Source: Spirochaetia bacterium
GTDB lineage: Bacteria > Spirochaetota > Spirochaetia > PWKH01
Length of the DNA stretch: 53,045 nucleotides
Assembly: GCA_021736505.1 (NCBI GenBank)
Contig: JAIPFU010000001.1
Location: 1-53,045, forward strand
Direction of reading: 5' to 3'
The position numbers and the translations under genes were made by a program. Shown piece after piece: positions 1 through 7,785 of the stretch; the stretch's first letter is position 1; every line of letters begins with the position of its first letter. Under the pieces are notes generated by a model. The model was given only the letters and a program-made list of their open reading frames with translations, was not told where the DNA came from and did not search any database.

Positions 1-413
1 TCAGATACATCCATGGTTTCAAACTTTTTCAAACTCATATTTTCTTTTATTGTGCTGATTACATCCTTCACCATTTGATTTAACTCATCATTTGGCTCTT
101 TATAATCGTTTTCAAGTACTTTTGAGAGCATTTGATTACCAAGAGCAATAAAGTCTTTGTTTCTGGCTACAAAATCAGTTTCACAGGCAAGTTCAAGAAT
201 GCCAGCTTTTGTATCCGTTACTGAAGTAAAGATTCTCCCTTGATCTGTAGCTCTGCCGCTTCTCTTTGCAGCAGCAGCAAGGCCAAGTTCTTTTAATTTT
301 TTTTCAGCTTTGGAAAAGTCCCCATCTGATTCTTTTAGTGCCTTTTTGCAGTCAAGCATTCCAGCACCGGTTTTATCTCTTAGTTTTTTAACATCAGCAG
401 CTTTTATATCCAC
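1..413 (-). CDS. tsf: Elongation factor Ts (N-terminal part, cut by window edge)
   Basis: EF-Ts, the guanine-nucleotide exchange factor for EF-Tu in the cytoplasm. The first 137 residues are visible. They carry the UBA-like N-terminal domain with the family signature KLRDKTGAGMLDCKKAL, then ELACETDFVARN at the start of the core domain. I chose the GTG at 411-413 because AGGAGC lies about 5 nt upstream and the protein then begins VDIKAADVKKLR, as EF-Ts proteins do. It lies 134 bp downstream of rpsB on the same strand, the usual rpsB-tsf pair. The C-terminal part is outside the window. Identification is firm; the start codon is well supported. Confidence 0.95.
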   Translation of the reverse strand, partial: MDIKAADVKKLRDKTGAGMLDCKKALKESDGDFSKAEKKLKELGLAAAAKRSGRATDQGRIFTSVTDTKAGILELACETDFVARNKDFIALGNQMLSKVLENDYKEPNDELNQMVKDVISTIKENMSLKKFETMDVS

Positions 414-547
414 TATAAGCTCCTTTCACAACCAGACTGTTACACGTCTGAGATGTAATTTTAAAAATTTTTATATAAAATGTATTATGCATACATTAAC
501 AAAAAGAATACAAATTTCTGTAAATTTACTAAAACTTAAAGTAAAAT

Positions 548-1444
548 TTATTCTTCGTATAATTTGTTTTCATCAATCAATTCAGCCGGATCGATCTCTT
601 CAGCTTCACCATCAGTAAATGTATCACTGGATTCATCGTTCATTTCAGCAGCTTTTATTTCGGGTTCAATTATTTCTTCAGATTCTGGCTCTGAAGGAGC
701 AGTCGCGGTTTCTGCAGTGTTCTCTTCATTCTCATCAACTGATTCAATAAATTCAAAGCCTACTTCATTATCCGCTTCAACTACTGCATTTGCAATTATT
801 TCAGAAAAAAGAGAAATAGCTCTAATTGCATCATCATTTCCAGGAATAGGATAATCAATATTAGTCGGATCACAGTTGGTATCGACTACAGCAATAATGG
901 GTATGCCGAGTCTTTTTGCTTCCGCCACTGCAATTGCCTCTTTTCGGGTGTCTATGATAAAAATAGCCCCAGGCAGATCTTTCATATCCTTAATTCCGCC
1001 TAAATTCTTTTCTAAGCGTGCTTTTTCTCGGTTAAGACGGGCGATTTCCTTTTTTGTAAGGCTTTCATATGTACCGTCCACTTCCATTTTTTCAATTTTC
1101 TTTAAGCGATGAATAGATTTTTTTATGGTCGTGAAATTGGTTAACATACCTCCAAGCCACCTATAGCTGACAAAAGGCATATTACATCTTTGAGCTTCTC
1201 TTTCTATTGCAGATTGAGCTTGCTTCTTCGTTCCGACAAAGAGGATGGGTTTTCCTTCTTTGACCTTGTCTCGAACAAGGTTGTACGCATCTTTAATAGA
1301 TACGATTGTTTTTTGCAAATCAATGATATGGATCCCATTTCTTTCGGAAAAAATATATTTCCCCATTTTGGGATTCCATCTTTTAGTCTGATGACCAAAA
1401 TGCACACCTGACTCAAGCAGGTTTTTCATGGTTACTACAGCCAA
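548..1444 (-). CDS. rpsB: 30S ribosomal protein S2 with acidic C-terminal tail
   Basis: Ribosomal protein S2 of the small subunit (298 aa). The core is typical: [20 protein letters not shown] at the N terminus, [27 protein letters not shown] and [14 protein letters not shown]. The start is taken as TTG at 1442-1444 because AGGAGG sits 5 nt upstream and the protein then begins (M)AVVTMKNLL like its homologues. An in-frame extension to 1495 would translate the leader and has no ribosome-binding site. After the core there is an unusual tail of about 70 residues very rich in Glu and Asp, ending ENKLYEE. The tail is not part of the conserved S2 fold and its role is unknown. A promoter and a small hairpin precede the gene, and tsf follows. 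Confidence 0.96.
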   Translation of the reverse strand: MAVVTMKNLLESGVHFGHQTKRWNPKMGKYIFSERNGIHIIDLQKTIVSIKDAYNLVRDKVKEGKPILFVGTKKQAQSAIEREAQRCNMPFVSYRWLGGMLTNFTTIKKSIHRLKKIEKMEVDGTYESLTKKEIARLNREKARLEKNLGGIKDMKDLPGAIFIIDTRKEAIAVAEAKRLGIPIIAVVDTNCDPTNIDYPIPGNDDAIRAISLFSEIIANAVVEADNEVGFEFIESVDENEENTAETATAPSEPESEEIIEPEIKAAEMNDESSDTFTDGEAEEIDPAELIDENKLYEE

Positions 1445-1457
1445 AATTTCCTCCTGA

Positions 1458-1472
1458 CACGGTAGTTCCGTG
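1458..1472 (-). promoter_or_regulatory. Short hairpin directly upstream of the rpsB ribosome-binding site
   Basis: On the minus strand CACGG-AACTA-CCGTG forms a perfect 5-bp stem with a 5-nt loop. It ends 2 nt before the AGGAGG that serves rpsB. The position would allow it to influence ribosome access, and S2 leaders are autoregulated in other bacteria. The stem is short, so regulation here is only a possibility. Confidence 0.35.
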
Positions 1473-1490
1473 TTTCCTTCTCTTTTACAC

Positions 1491-1519
1491 ATCATAATGA
1501 TGGAGATTCAGTTATTCAA
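1491..1519 (-). promoter_or_regulatory. Predicted sigma-70 promoter of rpsB-tsf
   Basis: Minus strand: -35 TTGAAT, 17-bp spacer, -10 TATGAT. Expected transcription start is near 1484, giving an rpsB leader of about 40 nt that contains the small hairpin and AGGAGG. Confidence 0.6.
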
Positions 1520-1528
1520 TACAACGTA

Positions 1529-2116
1529 TTAAAAATCCTGTCTTCGTAATATGCCAAATATTTTCTCTATTGGCAACCCCGCTGCATTCCAATAAGAACC
1601 TTTAACACCTTTAATTAGATGCAGCCCCTTCCCTTGAATTCTATAAGACCCAGCTGCATTTTTCCATTCTCCAGAATTTATATACCAATCAATGATTTCT
1701 TCCGTTAAATTACGAAATTCAATATTGGTAAGTTCATAATCGGATTTGCGATTTTGATTGGGTCTATTCAGGGCAATCCCTGTATATACTTGATGTGTTT
1801 GTCCGGATAACTGTTTCAGAAGATTCCTGGCTTCAGCAGGTGAACTACTTTTCCCAATAATTGAGTTATTAAAAAAGATGCAAGTATCCGCAGTTAGTAT
1901 TTGTACATTCTCTACATCTGGAAAACTATCAAGTGCTGCAGTCAATTTTTGTTCAGCAATATCTTTTACAAATAGTTCAGGCGACTGGAATGTACTGATC
2001 TCATCGATATTTACTTGACGTGTTGTTACAAAAAAACCTGCGGCTTTTAGTATTTTTAATCTTGCAGGGGATGAAGATGCCAAAACAATACTTTTTTTCA
2101 AAGATTTTATCATCAT
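1529..2116 (-). CDS. maf: Maf family nucleotide pyrophosphatase
   Basis: Maf/HAM1-superfamily nucleoside-triphosphate pyrophosphatase (195 aa), thought to remove modified or non-canonical nucleotides from the pool; historically called a septum formation inhibitor. The family landmarks are present: IVLASSSPARLKIL near the N terminus (substrate loop), VNIDE, ILTADTCIFF carrying the Asp that acts as base, GQTHQVYTGIAL, and YINSGEWKNAAGSYRIQGKG near the C terminus. Length is normal. Two adjacent ATG codons can start it; GGAG lies 5 or 8 nt upstream. It sits between rpsB and an ABC-F gene on the same strand, probably with its own promoter in the 148-bp gap upstream. The exact substrate cannot be read from sequence. 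Confidence 0.92.
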   Translation of the reverse strand: MMIKSLKKSIVLASSSPARLKILKAAGFFVTTRQVNIDEISTFQSPELFVKDIAEQKLTAALDSFPDVENVQILTADTCIFFNNSIIGKSSSPAEARNLLKQLSGQTHQVYTGIALNRPNQNRKSDYELTNIEFRNLTEEIIDWYINSGEWKNAAGSYRIQGKGLHLIKGVKGSYWNAAGLPIEKIFGILRRQDF

Positions 2117-2179
2117 AAAGGCTCCATTTGATTATCAATTTTATCATACCATGTGGGGTGCAGCACATTGGTAGTGAGC

Positions 2180-2208
2180 AGTATATGAATTCGGTATGTA
2201 ATAAACAA
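2180..2208 (-). promoter_or_regulatory. Predicted promoter of maf
   Basis: Minus strand: -35 TTGTTT, 17-bp spacer, -10 TATACT, about 64 bp upstream of the maf start. It lies in the gap after the ABC-F gene. Confidence 0.45.
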
Positions 2209-2264
2209 ATCACTGCATCATTTATAGTGTGGGGTATAGATCTGATGTACAGAATAGTACTACA

Positions 2265-4220
2265 TTATAATACAATTTTTTCTTTTAGTTCTTCGATTTC
2301 CAAAGAAAGTTTTTCCCAATTTTTATTTAGTTTTTCAAGTAATTTCTCTTTTTCACTTAATTCATTCTGTACTTGCAGAACTTTTTTACCGTCAGCATAA
2401 ATTTCTGGTAAGGCTATTTTCTCTTGTAAATGCCCAATATCCTGCTCAAGTTCGTCAATTTGGTGAATCAATTCTCTTTCATCCCGCAGTATACTTTTGT
2501 ACCTGTTCTTATCTCGCTTCTGCTGCACATGAGAAGCTTTCTTATTGTCTTTATTATCCTCTTTTTGTAAATCTGGTTTATTTTTTTCTATTCTGTTCCT
2601 GTCACTTTCTTCCTGGTGAGAAATTTTCCAAAGAAAATAATCATAATCACCATCATAAATTGTATAAGATTTCTCTTTTAGATAAATGATTCGGTTTGTT
2701 AATTCCTTTATAAAGAACAGGTCATGGGAAACAAAGACAATAGTTCCAGAAAATTCCTTTAATGCAGTTAGTAATACTTCCTTAGAAGTAATATCAAGAT
2801 GGTTTGTAGGCTCATCAAGGATAAGAAAATTATAAGGTTGGAGGAGGAGTTTCAGCAGCTGCACTCTGCTTTTTTCGCCACCGCTCAAAACGCTGAGTGA
2901 TTTATGGATGTCATCTTCAGAAAAGAGAAAACTGCCCAAATATGAACGAATTTTTGGCAGTAATTCATTTGGAGCTTCATTGGCAAGTTCATCGTAAATT
3001 GAATGTTCAGCTTTTAGTGTACTATCAATATCCTGCTGAAAATATCCAGTTTGGACACCGGTTCCTAGTTTAAATGTACCAGAAAAATCATTATCCTGCT
3101 GAGCGATGATTTTCATAAGGGTTGTTTTCCCTGTTCCATTTTTTCCTGTAATGGCTATTCTGTCATTCCTTTTTATGAGAAGATTGAAATCTTCAATAAC
3201 AGAATGTTCACCATATGATTTATATACATGGCTCAATTCTAAAACATTCCTACCTGAATGTGGAGGGGCAGGGAATGAAAAATGAATTTTTTTAATATAA
3301 CTTGGTAATTCAATTTTATTCATCTTCTCTAAGTATTTAATTCTGCTTTGTACTTGAGAAGATTTTGAATCCTTATATCTAAATCTTTCAATAAACTGCT
3401 CAATCCTTTTAATTTCTTTCTGTTGTTCGTTATAAGCTTTAATCAGCTTCTCCTGCTCCTCCTGTAAATAAAGTTCAAATTCTGAATAAGTCCCCTTATA
3501 ACTTGTAAGATTTGCGTTATAAAGATGAAAAATCTGATTAACTACATTATCAAGAAATTGTTTATCGTGTGAAACTAGTAATATTCCGCCGTGATACGAA
3601 GAGATGAATTCTGTAAGCCAAATTCTTGCATCGATATCTAAGTAGTTTGTCGGTTCATCAAGAAGCATAAAGTCAGGTGACTCTAAGAGAATTTTTGCTA
3701 GGGCTATTCGCATTTTCCATCCGCCGGAAAAGGCGCTGCATTTTTTTTTAAAGTCTTCTTTATTGAATCCAAGTCCTGTAAGTATTTTTTCTATAAGTTT
3801 TTCCTGGTCATAAAAACCACTATGAAGCAAGTGCTCATGAATGGAATCAAGTTCATGCAGCAGGGGTGCTATGCTGTCATTTTGATTCTTATTTTCAAGA
3901 ATGGTTTCTATTGCTTTTTTTCTTTCAAGAAAAGCAAAAAAACTATCAAAAGCTGCTTCAGCCTCTTTAAAGAGTGTTTTCTCAGAATTGAACTCTAAGG
4001 ATTGAGGTAAATAAGATACCGTAGTGTTTTTGGAAATTACTGTATTTCCTGAATCAGGTTCAAATTCTCCTGCTAGTATTCTTAAAAGGGTCGTTTTCCC
4101 GGACCCATTTCCCCCCGTAAGAGCAATTCTATCTCCTGATTGAATAGAGAGACTGACTTGAAATAAAATATCTTGTTGACCGAATGCTATACTAGCATTT
4201 TCTAAAGAAATAACACCCAT
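2265..4220 (-). CDS. ABC-F family ATPase
   Basis: A cytoplasmic ABC-F protein (651 aa): two ABC ATPase domains in one chain with no membrane segments. Members act on the ribosome (EttA, Uup, YheS and antibiotic-protection types). Domain 1 has Walker A GGNGSGKT at residues 36-43, the signature FSGGWKMRIALAKILL and Walker B LLDEPTNYLD. A charged linker of about 80 residues follows (the P-site tRNA interaction motif region). Domain 2 has GKNGTGKT, LSGGEKSRVQLLKLLL and LILDEPTNHLD. A basic/acidic coiled-coil tail completes it, a YheS/Uup-like layout. No Shine-Dalgarno precedes the ATG; instead TACAAT lies 9 nt upstream (see the leaderless finding). The specific subfamily and any resistance role are undetermined. 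Confidence 0.92.
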   Translation of the reverse strand: MGVISLENASIAFGQQDILFQVSLSIQSGDRIALTGGNGSGKTTLLRILAGEFEPDSGNTVISKNTTVSYLPQSLEFNSEKTLFKEAEAAFDSFFAFLERKKAIETILENKNQNDSIAPLLHELDSIHEHLLHSGFYDQEKLIEKILTGLGFNKEDFKKKCSAFSGGWKMRIALAKILLESPDFMLLDEPTNYLDIDARIWLTEFISSYHGGILLVSHDKQFLDNVVNQIFHLYNANLTSYKGTYSEFELYLQEEQEKLIKAYNEQQKEIKRIEQFIERFRYKDSKSSQVQSRIKYLEKMNKIELPSYIKKIHFSFPAPPHSGRNVLELSHVYKSYGEHSVIEDFNLLIKRNDRIAITGKNGTGKTTLMKIIAQQDNDFSGTFKLGTGVQTGYFQQDIDSTLKAEHSIYDELANEAPNELLPKIRSYLGSFLFSEDDIHKSLSVLSGGEKSRVQLLKLLLQPYNFLILDEPTNHLDITSKEVLLTALKEFSGTIVFVSHDLFFIKELTNRIIYLKEKSYTIYDGDYDYFLWKISHQEESDRNRIEKNKPDLQKEDNKDNKKASHVQQKRDKNRYKSILRDERELIHQIDELEQDIGHLQEKIALPEIYADGKKVLQVQNELSEKEKLLEKLNKNWEKLSLEIEELKEKIVL

Positions 4221-4319
4221 AACTGTTTTATTGTATAAAATGAATAAATATATTACACTTAGTTAAAATTAATATAAAAAGATACTATATATTAATCAGA
4301 AATCTATCAAGGAGTTTCC

Positions 4320-5771
4320 ATGCTTTGTTTGTCTTTAAACGGTGAAACAATAAAAGATAATTTAAATATGTATTTTGAAAACATAGACTTACTTGATAGC
4401 GTAGAACTCAGAGTAGATTTTCTTAAACATGTAGATTTGGAAGAAATAGCTGAATTTCTTGAAAAGTGCCGCCACCCGGTTATACTCACTTGCAGAAGAG
4501 AAAAAGATGGGGGAAGGTACTCTAATGGAGAGAAAAGCAGACTTGCTCTGTTGAAAAAGCTTTTAAAATTAGGTTTTGACTATGTTGATCTTGAAGAAGA
4601 TGTAAAAAAGGGTGAAATTGATACAGTTGCTAAGGATATGAGTACTAGAATTATCAGATCAGTACATATTTTTGATGAATTTCCTGCAGATTTATTTGCA
4701 AGAATACAGAAAACAGCAGCAAATGGAGAAATCCCCAAATTTGCTATCATGCTTCACTCAATAAAAGAGCTGCATACAATTTTTAATGTCAAACACGAGC
4801 TTAGGAGCATAAAAGAGAAAATTATCCTTGGTATGGGCAGTTTTGGAGTTCCCTCCAGAATACTATATAAACTGACTGGCTCTTTCTTAACCTATTGTTC
4901 TCCAAGAGGATCGGAAATAGCAGAAGGACAACTGCCCTTAAACACAATGAAAAATTTGTATTCAGCAGATGAAGTAGATGAGAGGACAATAATTTATGGG
5001 ATTATTGGAAATCCTGTCATGCATTCCGCTTCCCCTGAAATACATAATCCTGCGCTAAAAGAACTTAAACTCAATGCTGTTTATGTTCCATTTCAAGTTA
5101 AGAATATTAGGGATTTTTTTATATTTGCTGAAAAACTGGGTATTCGTGGTTTCTCTGTTACTGTCCCTCATAAGCAAGCTGTGCTTCCATATCTTGGGAA
5201 GATATCCAGGGAAGTAAAACTCATTGGAAGCTGTAATACCGTTGTTAAAGAAAAACAGCTTTGGAAGGGGATAAACACTGATTATTACGGTTTCTTGAAA
5301 CCAATTTATAATTTGCTTGAGAGTAACAGGATAAAAAAAGGGCTTATCATAGGAGCCGGCGGAGCTGCCCGTTCTGTTGCATGGGCGCTTCGAAACCACG
5401 GATGTTCAATAATAATCGCAAATAGAACTGTTGAAAAAGCAAAATATCTGGCTGCTGAAACTGGAGCGAAATGGGCAAGTATCGATGAAATTAAAAAATT
5501 TACTTCGATTGATCTTATTGTTCAGACTACAAATGTGGGTATGTATCCGGAAATTGATAATGATCCGATTGAAAACTACTCATTTACTGGTAATGAAATA
5601 TTGTATGATCTTATCTATACTCCAGCAAAAACAAAACTGATGCTTAGAGCGGAGAAAGCAGGTGCAGAATTGATATCAGGTAAAGAAATGCTCATATCAC
5701 AAGGGATTTATCAATTTGAAGCTTTTACAGGACATGATTTCCCTTATCCTGGAGATACAGTGATTTTTTAA
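4320..5771 (+). CDS. aroDE: Bifunctional 3-dehydroquinate dehydratase / shikimate dehydrogenase
   Basis: A fusion (483 aa) of two consecutive shikimate-pathway enzymes. Residues 1 to about 210 are a type I dehydroquinate dehydratase: VELRVDFL (E29, R31), catalytic His116 in SVHIF, Schiff-base Lys140 in IPKFAIM, and MGSFGVPSR (R180). Residues from about 225 are a shikimate dehydrogenase: NPVMHSASP substrate loop, Lys285 in TVPHK, N306 in GSCNTVV, catalytic Asp321 in NTDYYG, NADP-binding GAGGAA at 345-350 with NRT after it, and SQGIYQFEAFTG near the end. AAGGAG lies 6 nt before the ATG. It is divergent from the ABC-F gene, and its 3' end overlaps the opposite-strand XPB-partner gene by 47 bp. 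All catalytic residues look intact. Confidence 0.96.
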   Translation: MLCLSLNGETIKDNLNMYFENIDLLDSVELRVDFLKHVDLEEIAEFLEKCRHPVILTCRREKDGGRYSNGEKSRLALLKKLLKLGFDYVDLEEDVKKGEIDTVAKDMSTRIIRSVHIFDEFPADLFARIQKTAANGEIPKFAIMLHSIKELHTIFNVKHELRSIKEKIILGMGSFGVPSRILYKLTGSFLTYCSPRGSEIAEGQLPLNTMKNLYSADEVDERTIIYGIIGNPVMHSASPEIHNPALKELKLNAVYVPFQVKNIRDFFIFAEKLGIRGFSVTVPHKQAVLPYLGKISREVKLIGSCNTVVKEKQLWKGINTDYYGFLKPIYNLLESNRIKKGLIIGAGGAARSVAWALRNHGCSIIIANRTVEKAKYLAAETGAKWASIDEIKKFTSIDLIVQTTNVGMYPEIDNDPIENYSFTGNEILYDLIYTPAKTKLMLRAEKAGAELISGKEMLISQGIYQFEAFTGHDFPYPGDTVIF

Positions 5772-7785
5772 GTTTTCGCAGTTTGAAAATTTTTGCGACC
5801 TCAATTTCACGATATGAAGCTTCAGGAAATATACTTCCTGCTAAAATATGTGCAGTTTCACCTTTTTTTTCTAAACGCAAAGGTTTCATCAGAAATACCT
5901 CTTTGCTGGTTAATTCATCAGATTGTGGTGAATTATAATGAATTTCCATTAGTTCGCTTTTATTTTTAATTGCCTGCTTGATCAACTGCAGTTTCCCCTG
6001 ATAATCAAATCCTTTAGCCTCGAAGATTGTTTTCTTAGGTGAGCAATTTATCAATTGCTCTTTAGATACAATCAATCTGTCATGTAATCTGCTTTCAAGT
6101 TCTTTTTTTGCATTGGAATTCTTTAAATTGCTAATGGTACTTTTAAATGTATTGAAATATGTTTGTGAAGAATAAGGAGTTTTTTTAAATTCATCTGATA
6201 TTGAGGGATGGTCATTAGAAAAATTTTCGTTTTGTATTATATTTTTCTGAAGTATATTGTGTATATTTTCTGAACTTGAATCGGGAATCATGGTGCTGTA
6301 GTTTTTTATTTTTGGCAGAATATCTAAGCCCGAATGTAATAGTATATCCCTCCATTCGTCTTTTGCATGAGGATCCATCAAAAATACACCATCTGCAATT
6401 TCACTATAAATAAATTTTTGCAGCTCTGGATGATTTTTTAAAATATATTTCTTTCGGTTTTCAGCTTTAATGATAAGCCCTTCAAAAAGTTGAATATCGA
6501 GAAAATCTTTCTCCCATTGCTTCATAACTGTTTTAAGACTTTCGGGAAACACTTCAATTATATTTTCCAAATAAATAATTATATCTTTAACAGGAAATCC
6601 ATAATCAACAGCTTTAAGTACGGTTTCCTTTTTTATATGAAAAGTAATGATTTTATCTAAATTCTGACATACAGCAAATTCATAACACTTGTACCAGTAT
6701 TTATAATCAAGTTCTCCGGGAATGTGTAAATGGAAATCATTTGAAAGAATGGCGAATATCTTTTTGTTATTTTCATCAAAATTTTTGAAATGCTGATTTC
6801 CTAAAGCTTGAGAAATATCATTGTGCATATGAAGTTTTTCTCTCTGGTCCTTGTTTTTTTCGAGAACATGAATTTCTATCATAGAATCAATAATTTCCCC
6901 ACATGTTTCAATACTAATATGTATTTTTCGTGTATGGAGGTATAAGTAATGAACAAAGTATTCCTTTGGAGCTTCTATTGATCGAATGAACTGGAAGAAA
7001 CTAAACATTTCTGCTGTAAAAGAAGGATGTTTATGTTCATCAATTGGCTTAATACCCGAAATAATAAGTGACACCAGCAAGTCTTCTTTGCTGTATCCCA
7101 TAAGAATTTTGACTAGCTTATTATTAAAAATATTGTTGTTATTGAGGATAAGCAGATTAGAAAGTATATTGGACATAAAGTTAAAAATCACCGTATCTGT
7201 AACAGTATGATTTTTGAGATAATCCGGTAAATTGTTCGGACGGAAGTTCTTACTAAATCTTTTTATATTCCCATGTATGTGAAAAACCCAAGAGATAAAA
7301 GCAATAAAGGTTTGTATATTAAACCAGAAAGTAGAATGAGAAAGACTTTCATCAAAATTAATACATCCAATTTCATCTCCGGCAATCCTATATGGTGAAA
7401 TATAGGATTGTAAGTTTTCTTTTAATGAAGGAGTGATACGGCAAGTCCCTTCAAATACGTAAATAAGAAGTCTTTCTTCTAGATTAAGTATACGTTTCTG
7501 AAGAAAAAAGAGAGAATAATCCAGCAATGTAAGAAAATGCATAATTTCTTTAATTTCTATTCCATTAAAAAAGTCAATTAAAGATAGAATTCTTATATCA
7601 TCTTCATCAAGAAGAGAAGTAATTCTATCCTCATTCTGCTGAATAAATATTTTTAAATCGTGTATTAAATTGGGTTTATGAAAAGGAGTCGGGACATCAC
7701 CAATATATAATCTATATATATAAAAAAGTTGATCTTCAGGAAGCTGATACACTGCTTTTTCCCAACTATCTATAATTGTGTTCAT
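5725..7785 (-). CDS. XPB-partner protein: XPB/Ssl2 N-terminal-like domain plus WYL-like domain
   Basis: A 686-residue cytoplasmic protein whose exact function I do not recognise. About residues 345-495 match the pattern of the helicase XPB/Ssl2 N-terminal domain family (PF13625 type): LSNDFHLHIPGELD, then FHIKKETVLKAVDYGFPVKD. The last 80 residues resemble a WYL-like beta domain (LIKQAIKNKSELMEIHYNS, then FPEASYREIEVAKIFKLRKL). The N-terminal half is helical and unassigned. Its ATG at 7785 overlaps the XPB stop as ATGA with GGAG 8 nt upstream, which is better than the TTG at 7791. Genes of this type adjoin xpb in mycobacteria and treponemes, as I recall, so a complex or accessory role with XPB is likely. 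The 3' end overlaps aroDE by 47 bp on the opposite strand. Confidence 0.8.
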   Translation of the reverse strand: MNTIIDSWEKAVYQLPEDQLFYIYRLYIGDVPTPFHKPNLIHDLKIFIQQNEDRITSLLDEDDIRILSLIDFFNGIEIKEIMHFLTLLDYSLFFLQKRILNLEERLLIYVFEGTCRITPSLKENLQSYISPYRIAGDEIGCINFDESLSHSTFWFNIQTFIAFISWVFHIHGNIKRFSKNFRPNNLPDYLKNHTVTDTVIFNFMSNILSNLLILNNNNIFNNKLVKILMGYSKEDLLVSLIISGIKPIDEHKHPSFTAEMFSFFQFIRSIEAPKEYFVHYLYLHTRKIHISIETCGEIIDSMIEIHVLEKNKDQREKLHMHNDISQALGNQHFKNFDENNKKIFAILSNDFHLHIPGELDYKYWYKCYEFAVCQNLDKIITFHIKKETVLKAVDYGFPVKDIIIYLENIIEVFPESLKTVMKQWEKDFLDIQLFEGLIIKAENRKKYILKNHPELQKFIYSEIADGVFLMDPHAKDEWRDILLHSGLDILPKIKNYSTMIPDSSSENIHNILQKNIIQNENFSNDHPSISDEFKKTPYSSQTYFNTFKSTISNLKNSNAKKELESRLHDRLIVSKEQLINCSPKKTIFEAKGFDYQGKLQLIKQAIKNKSELMEIHYNSPQSDELTSKEVFLMKPLRLEKKGETAHILAGSIFPEASYREIEVAKIFKLRKLKKSLYLQDKGNHVL

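Noticed and set aside
310..618. Plus-strand open frame across the tsf-rpsB gap
   Set aside because: It is antisense to tsf and rpsB, has no ribosome-binding site, and its sequence is low in protein character.
1445..1495. Longer rpsB frame (17 extra residues)
   Set aside because: It runs through the leader hairpin and the AGGAGG that serves the TTG start; S2 proteins begin at the shorter start.
1529..2116. Maf as an inactive homologue because of TADTC instead of the common TADTV
   Set aside because: The catalytic Asp and the other motifs are intact; the change is at a non-catalytic neighbour.
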